Assembly (NCBI GenBank): GCA_022565595.1
Contig: JAIUML010000018.1
Location: 1-64,000, forward strand
DNA from: Saccharospirillum sp.
GTDB taxonomy: Bacteria > Pseudomonadota > Gammaproteobacteria > Pseudomonadales > Natronospirillaceae
DNA length: 64,000 nucleotides
Direction: 5' to 3'
The notes below the pieces were generated by a model. The model ran no database searches, was not told the DNA's origin, and saw only the letters and a list, made by a program, of their open reading frames with translations. The position numbers were made by a program, and so were the translations under genes. This document shows positions 16,480 to 24,120 of the stretch, piece after piece; within the stretch, counting starts at the first letter, position 1; every line of letters starts with the position of its first letter.

Positions 16480-17319
16480 TCACTTATTCTCAATCAACAT
16501 CAACCCGGCCCCAGTATTAGAAATCGGCACATGATAGTTACTGTGCAGCAGCTTCAAATCCCCAGTCAAAGCGCCTCTCATCCCTAACCACATGTTCAAC
16601 TCAACACCCTGGGCACCGGCAATATCCACCAGGTCGTCGTTGCTGTAACGCGTTAAGGCTTCCGGGTTGGGGATGATCTGATCCATGCAGTATTTGTCGA
16701 AACCGGTGTTGATAAAGCCGGCACGTTCGCCATCGAGTTGATGCGACAGGCCACCGGTACCGAATATCACGACCTTTTCATCGCTGTCCCAGCTTTCGAT
16801 CGCTTTGCCGATCGACTGGCCCAGTTTGAAGCTGCGCTTCGGTGATGGCATGGGGTGACGCTCGCAGTTGATGCACACCGGAATTACCTTGATGTGTTGG
16901 TAATTATGACCGGGCCACATCAGTGACAGCGGTACCGTCAGGCCGTGGTCTACGCGCATCTCCTGGCAGACGGTGATGTCGAACTCATCGTCAATCAGGG
17001 TGTTGACCATGTGCCACGACAATTCGGTTTCACCCGTTACCGGCGGAATGGGTTTGATGCCCCAGCCTTCGTCGGCATTGTGATAAACCGGAGCGGTGCC
17101 AATGGCAAAGGTGGGTTTTTTGTCGAGGAAAAACTCCAGACCGTGATCGTTATAAAAGATCACCGCTATATCGGGTTTTTGTTCTTCCAACCAGTGCCTG
17201 ACCGGTGGGTAGGCGTCAAAAAATGTCTTCCAATAGGGTGTCTGTTCAAGCCCTTTGTCCATGGCCATGCCGATGGCAGGAATGTGCGAACTGGTAATGC
17301 CTCCGATGATGCGTGCCAT
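16480..17319 (-). CDS. ligB: Extradiol dioxygenase large subunit, LigB type (protocatechuate 4,5-dioxygenase beta)
   Basis: This is the class III extradiol ring-cleaving dioxygenase subunit (279 residues). The Fe(II) ligands and catalytic base expected from LigB are in place: His12 (SSHIPA), His59 (YNDHG), His193 (GTGGLSHQ) and Glu240 (GVELNMW). Its start shares one base with the ligA stop, so the two are coupled. It would open protocatechuate or a close relative (gallate, 3-O-methylgallate) at the 4,5 position. No other meta-pathway genes are in the window. Confidence 0.92.
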   Translation of the reverse strand: MARIIGGITSSHIPAIGMAMDKGLEQTPYWKTFFDAYPPVRHWLEEQKPDIAVIFYNDHGLEFFLDKKPTFAIGTAPVYHNADEGWGIKPIPPVTGETELSWHMVNTLIDDEFDITVCQEMRVDHGLTVPLSLMWPGHNYQHIKVIPVCINCERHPMPSPKRSFKLGQSIGKAIESWDSDEKVVIFGTGGLSHQLDGERAGFINTGFDKYCMDQIIPNPEALTRYSNDDLVDIAGAQGVELNMWLGMRGALTGDLKLLHSNYHVPISNTGAGLMLIENK

Positions 17320-17669
17320 CAGTTTTCTCCGTACTTCAGCAGTCTGGCTTTGAATTCGTCGGTGCTCATGCCGGTCTGTAAGCCACCAACGTCCTGGACG
17401 CTCAAGCCAAGCAGGCCAGCAAATTTGGCCAGGTAATAAATGCTGCCGCCGAGCTTCAGCAGCGCCAGTACATCGCGTTCTAGAATGGCTTTGGTTTGAG
17501 CTTCGGTCAGGCCGAATTGTTCGCAGTAACCGCGCTCATCTTGGCTAAAGGCTTCACGAGCGGAGGCGGCGTTGAAGGAGTAACACATCTTGTTCAGGGC
17601 ATAGCCTGCTGTTGCCATAGGGCCGTCGAATTTGACGGTACCCGGGGCTGGCTGTCTCGTGACGGTCAT
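17319..17669 (-). CDS. ligA: Extradiol dioxygenase small subunit, LigA type
   Basis: This small alpha subunit (116 residues) of the LigAB dioxygenase has 'YALNKMCYSFNAASAREAF', a canonical LigA segment that caps the active site, near residues 22-40. 'LLKLGGSIYYLAKFAGL' follows near 70-86. It is shorter than the roughly 139-residue SYK-6 LigA, mainly at the C-terminus. It is first in the ligAB transcription unit, behind an FNR-type promoter. Confidence 0.9.
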   Translation of the reverse strand: MTVTRQPAPGTVKFDGPMATAGYALNKMCYSFNAASAREAFSQDERGYCEQFGLTEAQTKAILERDVLALLKLGGSIYYLAKFAGLLGLSVQDVGGLQTGMSTDEFKARLLKYGEN

Positions 17670-17699
17670 GGTCGTCAGCTCCGTAAATCAGGTGAGCTA

Positions 17700-17741
17700 A
17701 CCATAGGGGGGAGATCGGCTGGAAAAATTGATCTGGATCAA
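17700..17741 (-). promoter_or_regulatory. FNR/ANR-type class II promoter of ligAB
   Basis: A perfect TTGAT-N4-ATCAA site is at 17728-17741, and a TATGGT -10 candidate is at 17700-17705 on the minus strand. Their centres are 32 bp apart, the spacing of a class II FNR-dependent promoter (site at -41.5). The implied start near 17693 leaves a 24-nt leader to the ligA ATG. Another CRP/FNR-family protein (DNR) could bind the same site. Confidence 0.65.
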
Positions 17742-17862
17742 GATGAGCTGATCGGGGGCTGGGACGGTGCGTTCACCGTAGCCGGGTGGGTGCAGTTGGC
17801 CTGATTTCACCGCCGATCGAGTACCGGAGTACTCGACCCTGGCGCTGATTCACTCTGCGACG

Positions 17863-18096
17863 CTAGTGACGGTGTAATAGCTGCTCCATGGTATCGACCA
17901 GCTCGGCCCACTCGGCGTCTTCGTCTCGCATTCTCGCCAGTGCCAGACGTTGTTCAAAGCTCAGAAAGTCGGCTTCGGATACATCCTCTTCCGCTTCGAG
18001 GTGATAGCGCTCAAAAAAGCGCTCTATTGCATCGTCGGAACTTTCCAAACCGAGTTGGTCAAAGAGGGTGGTCATTGTCGGCTGTTCAGTCAGCAT
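17863..18096 (-). CDS. DUF2789-family small protein
   Basis: This is a short cytosolic acidic protein of 77 residues. 'TLFDQLGLESSDDAIERFF' at the start and 'DADWAEL'-like 'DEDAEWAELVDTMEQLL' at the end match the DUF2789 pattern. ATG 18096 is preceded by AGGAGGTATCC; an upstream in-frame ATG lies inside that ribosome site. No function is known to me. Confidence 0.7.
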   Translation of the reverse strand: MLTEQPTMTTLFDQLGLESSDDAIERFFERYHLEAEEDVSEADFLSFEQRLALARMRDEDAEWAELVDTMEQLLHRH

Positions 18097-18163
18097 GGAT
18101 ACCTCCTGATTCATTCAGGCATACCTTAAGCATAGCCTGGATTTACTATGGAGCAAGCCGGCC

Positions 18164-18751
18164 TCAGGTCGCCCGGTCCAGCAACTGTTGCTCCAGCCGA
18201 CGAACATTGCGCTGGCTGCTGCGCGAAAGTGGGTGTAACTCCAGTACCTGATAGAAAACCCGGATGGCCGCAGTTGGCTCGTTCATCTCCATAAAGATGA
18301 TGCCCAGCCCGGACAAGGCGCCAAAGTGCCGTGGCTCCAGTTCAAGTGTCTGCTCGATGTCGAGCATGGCCTGGGCGTAGTCGCCGCGCGCAAAGTGCAG
18401 GGTGGCGCGTTTGTTCCAGGCTTCCGCAAACTGCGGTTCCGACTCTACCAATTCGTCAAAGTGGGTGAGCGCCCGATCCAGTTCACCGCTTTGAAAGGCT
18501 CTCATGCCACGCCGCATCAGGCGGTTTGCACTCGAATTGGGGCCTTCCATCCAGATGCTCCAGATCTGCTGCTCTATAAACAGCGCGACATTGGCATTGC
18601 CTGTGTTTCTCAGGGCAGTAAACAAGGGGTCTAGACGGTCGTCGTTCTGGTCGGCCAGGGTCAAGGGGGCTGCGATGGTCGCCATGACAATCATCAGCGA
18701 TTTGTACAACAAAACTCGGAGGAATGAGCGTACAGCCAGGCTGTCGATCAT
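18164..18751 (-). CDS. TPR-repeat protein, probably exported
   Basis: This protein of 195 residues has a hydrophobic N-terminus (about 8-32) ending 'APLTLADQ', likely a signal peptide. It is followed by at least three tetratricopeptide repeats (about 80-180), seen in 'GMRAFQSGELDRALTHFDELVESEPQFAEAW' territory, 'GDYAQAMLDIEQTLELEP' and 'MEPTAAIRVFYQVLEL'-like units. TPRs mediate protein-protein contacts. No partner is evident, and it is not clearly linked to neighbours. Confidence 0.75.
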   Translation of the reverse strand: MIDSLAVRSFLRVLLYKSLMIVMATIAAPLTLADQNDDRLDPLFTALRNTGNANVALFIEQQIWSIWMEGPNSSANRLMRRGMRAFQSGELDRALTHFDELVESEPQFAEAWNKRATLHFARGDYAQAMLDIEQTLELEPRHFGALSGLGIIFMEMNEPTAAIRVFYQVLELHPLSRSSQRNVRRLEQQLLDRAT

Positions 18752-18973
18752 AATACGCCCTCCCGATTGTGTGGAATGTTCAGGGTGTCAGGAATGGTCA
18801 ACAAATGGGCAAATCAGCATTGCCGGATGCGAGTGAACTCTAGCCACTGATGCGCAGTGGGTGCTCTCAAATTACGGCCTGGTGTCCAGTTTAGATCAAA
18901 AAATGAAATAGGGGCTGGAGAGTGCGGTATTTCTTTCCTATAGTCATGGTAGTCATTGCTTGTGAGCACCATC

Positions 18974-19759
18974 ATGTTGTCTGCTCTGGTCAGAGCCCTC
19001 TTCGTTCTGACGATACCCTTGAGTGCTGTCACGGTTTGGGCGACCGAATCCAGGGCCGTACTGGTTGGCGGCTATATCTTTCCACCCTATGTCATTGAAG
19101 AGGCGCCTGAGCGGTACAGTGGTGCAACGCTGGAGCTGATTGAACTGCTGAACCAGAGCCAGAACACCTTTCACTTTGAATTCATTTCGATCGCTGCCCA
19201 TAGTCGTCAGCACACCTGGCGAAATGAACGTTACGACGTCATTCTGTTCGAATCACCCCACTGGCAATGGCATCAAGAGGATATTGGCTTCACTCAGCCT
19301 TTCGCCGTGGATCGAGACCTTTATATTGCATTGGCTGAACCCGGTCGAGATCAGACAGTGTTCAATGCAATAGACGAGCTGCGAATCATCGGCACGCGCG
19401 GCTATCATTATGGCTTTGCTGGCTATGTGACCGACGAGGCCGCGTTGCAGGAGCGATTTCAAATTACCTTTGCGCCGACGCTTGAAGCAACCTTGAATAT
19501 GCTCGAGCGTGGGCGCGGCGATTTGACTCTGATAAACGAAAGCTATATTCGAGTGTTATCCGCCCAGGGTCGGATCGATCAATCACATCTGATTTCCGAG
19601 AAAGCAGACCATACCTATGAGCTTGGTATCGGTGTGCGGCCAGGCCAGGGCCTGGCAATAGAGTGGTTTGAAGAGCAGGTTAACAGGCTGTTTGAACAAG
19701 GGGATTTATCCGAGCTGGCCCAACGCTGGGGGTTGAACCTGCTGTTTGACCACGAATGA
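18974..19759 (+). CDS. Periplasmic solute-binding protein, family 3 (PBPb-like), stand-alone
   Basis: This protein of about 261 residues has a signal peptide (about 1-24) and the type-II periplasmic fold seen in family-3 binding proteins: 'VGGYIFPPYVIEE', 'GATLELIELLNQ', 'IGFTQPFAVDRDLYIAL' and 'GDLTLINES' with a final 'LFEQGDLSELAQRWGL'. No transporter genes adjoin it. Stand-alone versions in gammaproteobacteria are often sensors or orphan receptors. ATG 18974 is chosen because it opens the signal peptide; TTG 18956 is possible. Confidence 0.75.
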   Translation: MLSALVRALFVLTIPLSAVTVWATESRAVLVGGYIFPPYVIEEAPERYSGATLELIELLNQSQNTFHFEFISIAAHSRQHTWRNERYDVILFESPHWQWHQEDIGFTQPFAVDRDLYIALAEPGRDQTVFNAIDELRIIGTRGYHYGFAGYVTDEAALQERFQITFAPTLEATLNMLERGRGDLTLINESYIRVLSAQGRIDQSHLISEKADHTYELGIGVRPGQGLAIEWFEEQVNRLFEQGDLSELAQRWGLNLLFDHE

Positions 19760-19789
19760 AGGGTTAACCAGATCGCTGGGCCCGCCTAA

Positions 19790-20338
19790 TCAGAAGTTGG
19801 CCGGTGTCGTGGCTGATACAATCTGACAGGGCTCGTCGTAAGGGTTGCGGAAGCGATGCGGGCGAGTCGAATCAAAGTAATAGGCGTCGCCTTCCTTGAG
19901 GTGGTAGATCTCATCACCGACGGTCAGCTCGAACTGCCCGCGAATGACCAACCCGGCTTCTTCTCCATCATGGAGGTAGGGGTCCTCTCCGGTATCGGAA
20001 CCCGGCTCGTAGGTTTCGATCATGAACGCCATGGCACGACGGCCAAAGGCCTTGCCGACCAGCTTGAGTTTGACGTCGTCCACCGACAGGTCCATGAAAT
20101 CCGCAGGGCCATACACCACCGGCTGGGTTGCGCTGGTTTCGCCTTCATCGGAGAAAAATTCTACCAGAGACATCGGAATGCCCTGGAGTACCTTTTTTAA
20201 CGAGCTGACACTGGGGCTGACGCTGTTCTTCTCGATCATCGAGATGGTGCTGTTGGTGACCCCGGCTCGCTTGGCGAGTTCCCGTTGAGACAGGCCTTTT
20301 TGCTTTCGAATGACTTTAAGGCGTTCGCCGACGTCCAA
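19790..20338 (-). CDS. puuR: PuuR-type regulator (XRE helix-turn-helix plus cupin)
   Basis: This regulator has 182 residues, close to E. coli PuuR. The helix-turn-helix is at about 5-58 (QRELAKRAGVTNSTISMIE). A C-terminal cupin (about 105-180) shows 'PYLHDGEEAGLVIRGQFEL' and 'DAYYFDSTRPHRFRN'. PuuR-type proteins repress putrescine utilisation and respond to the polyamine. It is divergent from a PuuB-like oxidase, and puuB, puuC and aminotransferase genes lie within 15 kb, which supports the name. Confidence 0.85.
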   Translation of the reverse strand: MDVGERLKVIRKQKGLSQRELAKRAGVTNSTISMIEKNSVSPSVSSLKKVLQGIPMSLVEFFSDEGETSATQPVVYGPADFMDLSVDDVKLKLVGKAFGRRAMAFMIETYEPGSDTGEDPYLHDGEEAGLVIRGQFELTVGDEIYHLKEGDAYYFDSTRPHRFRNPYDEPCQIVSATTPANF

Positions 20339-20371
20339 TACCGTCTTCCTCCAAGTGATGTGCGTCTGATG

Positions 20372-20386
20372 GTTTCATTATTTTTT
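20372..20386. promoter_or_regulatory. Candidate PuuR operator, puuR/oxidase divergent promoter
   Basis: GTTTCATTATTTTTT agrees with the inverted form of the E. coli PuuR site as I recall it (AAAATATAATGAACA) at 12 of 15 positions. It lies 34 nt upstream of the puuR start, where autoregulation would be expected. A related AT-rich string occurs at 30411-30428. Confidence 0.4.
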
Positions 20387-20466
20387 ACATAGAGTAGCAA
20401 ATCTTGAGCAATGCTCCAAAGAGTTTGCCAAGAAGGCTGGCGGCGGCTTGAAATAAGCGGATAATT

Positions 20467-21810
20467 ATGTCAAAAATACCGAACATGCCGATTAATTTAC
20501 TGAGCAACCCCATGTATTTGAACCCCAGAACCCATACTGACGAGCATCCGCCTTCCTGGTATCAGGACACAAGGCGTTATACCGAAACCTACCCGCGCCT
20601 GGAAGCCGATCTGGAGGCGGATGTCTGTGTGGTGGGTGGCGGCTTTGGTGGCGTCAATACCGCCCTTGAGCTGGCCGAGCGCGGTTATTCTGTTGTGCTG
20701 GTTGAAGGCCGGCGCATAGGCTGGGGCGCTTCCGGTCGCAATGGAGGGCAGTTGATTCAGGGCATTGGCCATGGCCTGGACAAGTTCGCCAATATTCTCG
20801 GCGAGGATGGCGTGAAAGCGGTGGAGGCCATGGGTTTCGAAGCGGTGCGCATCGTGCGTGAGCGCATCGAACGCTACCAGATCGACTGTGATTTCAAACT
20901 TGGCTATTGCGACCTGGCGCTGAAACCAAGGCAGATGAAGGACCTCGAAGCCCTGAAGCGCTGGTTCGACACCGTGGGTTACGAAGCCGAGACCGAACTG
21001 GTGCCACAGCACCGCATGCACGAGGTGGTGGGCTCCAACCGCTATGTGGGCGGCCTGATTGACCGGGGCAGCGGCCATTTGCACCCCTTGAACCTGGTGA
21101 CTGGTGAAGCGAAAGCCGCCTCCGATCGGGGTGTGCGCATTTTCGAACAGAGCCTGGTGACCGAGGTAGTACCCGGCAAGCGCGTTGTTATCAGGACAGC
21201 CCAGGGATCAGTGACCGCCGACCGCGCCGTGCTGTGCGGTAACGCCTATGTGGCTGGGCTGAACCCCGTTCTGGCGGGCAAGGTGCTGCCCGCAGGCAGT
21301 TATCTGATCGCCACTGAACCCCTGGCGGAAGACGTCTGGCAACGCCTCTTACCCCAGGACATGGCCGTTTGCGACCAGAACGTGGCACTGGATTACTATC
21401 GGTTAAGTGCCGACAAGCGGCTGCTGTTTGGCGGCCTGTGCAACTACTCAGGGCGTGACCCGGACTCCATCGCCGGGGTGCTGAAACCGCATCTGGTCAA
21501 GGTGTTTCCAGAACTGGCATCGGTGAACATCGACTACCAGTGGGGCGGAATGATCGGCATCGGCGCCAACCGCTACCCGCAGATCGGGCGGCTGGAACCC
21601 AACCTCTATTACGCTCAAGCCTATGCGGGCCATGGTTTGAACGTAACGCACATGGCGGCCAGGGTGATTGCCGAACATATCCACGGCGAGAGTGAACGAT
21701 TGGACCTGTTCGAGCGCATCAAGCACATCACCTTTCCCGGCGGCCCCAGGTTCCGCTCGCCCTTGCTGGCGGTGGGGATGTTGTATCACCGCCTCAAGGA
21801 CTTTGTTTAA
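20467..21810 (+). CDS. FAD-dependent amine oxidoreductase, PuuB paralogue
   Basis: This DAO-fold flavoenzyme (447 residues) has the dinucleotide-binding motif 'CVVGGGFGGVNTALELAERG' near residue 57. The shared PuuB segments are 'GWGASGRNGGQLIQG', 'SGHLHPLNLVTGEA' and the C-terminal 'YYAQAYAGHGLNVTHMAA'. It is less similar to E. coli gamma-glutamylputrescine oxidase than the second copy at 34000, so it may take another gamma-glutamylated or free amine. It is divergent from puuR and convergent, 10 nt apart, with the fused ATPase gene. Confidence 0.85.
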   Translation: MSKIPNMPINLLSNPMYLNPRTHTDEHPPSWYQDTRRYTETYPRLEADLEADVCVVGGGFGGVNTALELAERGYSVVLVEGRRIGWGASGRNGGQLIQGIGHGLDKFANILGEDGVKAVEAMGFEAVRIVRERIERYQIDCDFKLGYCDLALKPRQMKDLEALKRWFDTVGYEAETELVPQHRMHEVVGSNRYVGGLIDRGSGHLHPLNLVTGEAKAASDRGVRIFEQSLVTEVVPGKRVVIRTAQGSVTADRAVLCGNAYVAGLNPVLAGKVLPAGSYLIATEPLAEDVWQRLLPQDMAVCDQNVALDYYRLSADKRLLFGGLCNYSGRDPDSIAGVLKPHLVKVFPELASVNIDYQWGGMIGIGANRYPQIGRLEPNLYYAQAYAGHGLNVTHMAARVIAEHIHGESERLDLFERIKHITFPGGPRFRSPLLAVGMLYHRLKDFV

Positions 21811-21819
21811 CCGCTTTTA

Positions 21820-24120
21820 TTACTCATACAGAAAACAGGCAACACCGTGATCAGAAGCGATTAACTTCCGGCTGGGTGATTCAGCCTCGGCAAAATGCAC
21901 CCAAAGTGCCTCGCCCTGGTGTGCAAAGCGAGCGGCCTCAACCAGTGTTGGCTGCCGGGCGACCATAATGGTTTTGAGCTCTGCTTCGACTTCCTCGAGG
22001 CTTTTGCCCGCTTGCGGCTGAAAGTGCACGTTCAAGCCTTCCACTGTACCTGCACCGACGGCATTGACCTGTCCATCCTGGATGCGCCATTCGCTGATCG
22101 CGGTCATCACATCCCGACCTTCCCAGCCGCAATGCGCCATGGCTTTTGTGCAGCGGGTATGGAAATTACAACCATTGGGTGGCTCCATAGCGCTGGGTAT
22201 CTCACCAGCGGACTCCAGTGGCGGCTTAACGATAGAGGGATCCGGCTCCGGGCTGGCATCAAGTAACAGTTGGGTGTAGGGGTGCTTGCGCTCGCGCACG
22301 ACTTTTTCGGTTGGCCCGATCTCGACAATTTCGCCAAGATACATGATGGCGGTCCGGTCACAGACGTAGGCAATGGTGGGCAGGTCGTGACTGACATAGA
22401 CAAAAGAAATGCCCAACTGGTCGCGGAAATAGCGCATCAAATTGAGCACGCCAGCTCGGATCGAAACATCCAGCATGGAAACCGGCTCATCGGCTACGAT
22501 GAAACGTGGCTCGGTGACAATGGCCCGAGCAATGGCAACTCGTTGGCGTTGGCCGCCCGACAACTCATGAGGAAAGCGATCGTTGTAAACGCTGGCCGGT
22601 TTTAAACCAGCGCGTTCAAGCGCCTGCACTACTCGTTCACCGATAGCCTCTTTCTGCGCCAGACGGTGAATTTTTACCGGCTCGGCAACGATGTCGTAGA
22701 TGGTAAAACGCGGATTCAGGGTCTGATAGGGATCCTGAAACATCATCTGGGCGGCCCGTCGAAAAGCCTTCATGCCCGGGCCATCCAGCTCGGCGATGTT
22801 CTGGTGGTCGAAGCGAATGACGCCCTCGGTCGGTTCTTGAAGACGCACCAGCAACTCACCCGTTGTGGTTTTGCCAGAGCCGGACTCGCCCGCCAATCCC
22901 AGTATTTCACCTTCAAACAATTCGAAGTCAATACCGTCGACGGCATGAACCGTGCTGGCTTTGCGTTTGCCGGGCATCAGGCTGGCCAGAAAGCCGGGTT
23001 CCTGACCAAAGTGTTTCTTCAGGCCTTCAACCTGAACCAGAGGCTTGTCAGACAAGACTTTCTCGAGAGAGACGTTGGCCTGAACCGTCTCACCGAGCCG
23101 ATCACCCACCGCTTGCCAGGTCGCGTTAAGAGCGGCGCGAGTGCGAAAGTCCTCGACCTGATCAGGATAGTGACAGGCCGCCTGCCGCTCGTCTCCGACG
23201 GATTGCAAAGCAGGCGTTTTACTCCTGCAGAGGTCGGTTGCAAAGGGGCAGCGCTCCGCGAAACGACAGCCAGAAGGTGGATTGAGCAAGTCAGGTGGGG
23301 TGCCAGGAATGGAAATCAACTCACGTTGGGCACCTTCGAGAGTCGGAAAGGCGTTGGTTAACCCCATGGTGTAAGGATGAAAGGGCGTTGCGAACACCTC
23401 ACGCACAGGCCCCGTTTCCATTACATGGCCGCCGTACATGACGACGACACGATCGCAAGTCTGCACGACGACAGAAATATCGTGAGTGATGAACATCAAG
23501 GCAAGGCCGCGTTCTTTGCGCAACCGGCTGAGCCTGGCCAGAATCTGTGCCTGGGTGACCACATCCAGAGCCGTTGTTGGCTCGTCAGCGACAATCAATT
23601 TCGGGTTCAGCGCCAAAGCCATGGCAATAACCGCACGCTGCTTCATGCCGCCACTCATTTCGTGGGGGAAGGCATTGAGTCGATCCGGGTCTATGCCAAC
23701 AGCTCGGAATAAGTCGGCGGCGTGGTTCAGGCCTTCTTCACGGCTGATGGTGATGTGGGCCTGCATTGCCTCCAGCATCTGATCACCCACCCGATAGACA
23801 GGGTCGAGCGCATTCATGGCTGCTTGAGATATCCAGGCGATGTCTTTCCAACGGGTGCGCCGCATGGACTCTTCATCCATGTTCAGTAAATCGCGACCCA
23901 TAAAGTCAATGTCACCCGTTGGGGTACGCCCATTGGGCGGCAACAGCCGAAGCATGGCTTTGGCCGCTGTCGTTTTACCGCATCCCGATTCTCCTACCAG
24001 CCCCAGGGCTTCGCCAGGTCTTACGTGAAAGCTGACCTGGTCTACCGCCTGCACTGGCCCGGCAGAGGTATCGTAATGAATGCTCAGGTTGTTGATGTTT
24101 AAAATGGTATCTGCACTCAT
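21820..24120 (-). CDS. Peptide-type ABC transporter ATPase, fused DppD-DppF
   Basis: This ATPase of 766 residues carries two complete nucleotide-binding domains. Domain 1 (about 5-310) has GESGCGKTT, 'HEMSGGMKQRAVIAMAL' and 'LIVADEPTTALD', followed by the Cys-rich oligopeptide-transporter tail 'CRFAERCPFATDLC'. Domain 2 (about 365-680) has GESGSGKTT, 'HELSGGQRQRVAIARAI' and 'IVADEPVSMLD', with a second tail 'CNFHTRCTKAMAHC'. About 80 further residues follow that I cannot assign. ATG 24120 overlaps the permease stop (ATGA). It powers the unusual permeases DppB/DppC-propeller upstream in the operon. Confidence 0.93.
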   Translation of the reverse strand: MSADTILNINNLSIHYDTSAGPVQAVDQVSFHVRPGEALGLVGESGCGKTTAAKAMLRLLPPNGRTPTGDIDFMGRDLLNMDEESMRRTRWKDIAWISQAAMNALDPVYRVGDQMLEAMQAHITISREEGLNHAADLFRAVGIDPDRLNAFPHEMSGGMKQRAVIAMALALNPKLIVADEPTTALDVVTQAQILARLSRLRKERGLALMFITHDISVVVQTCDRVVVMYGGHVMETGPVREVFATPFHPYTMGLTNAFPTLEGAQRELISIPGTPPDLLNPPSGCRFAERCPFATDLCRSKTPALQSVGDERQAACHYPDQVEDFRTRAALNATWQAVGDRLGETVQANVSLEKVLSDKPLVQVEGLKKHFGQEPGFLASLMPGKRKASTVHAVDGIDFELFEGEILGLAGESGSGKTTTGELLVRLQEPTEGVIRFDHQNIAELDGPGMKAFRRAAQMMFQDPYQTLNPRFTIYDIVAEPVKIHRLAQKEAIGERVVQALERAGLKPASVYNDRFPHELSGGQRQRVAIARAIVTEPRFIVADEPVSMLDVSIRAGVLNLMRYFRDQLGISFVYVSHDLPTIAYVCDRTAIMYLGEIVEIGPTEKVVRERKHPYTQLLLDASPEPDPSIVKPPLESAGEIPSAMEPPNGCNFHTRCTKAMAHCGWEGRDVMTAISEWRIQDGQVNAVGAGTVEGLNVHFQPQAGKSLEEVEAELKTIMVARQPTLVEAARFAHQGEALWVHFAEAESPSRKLIASDHGVACFLYE

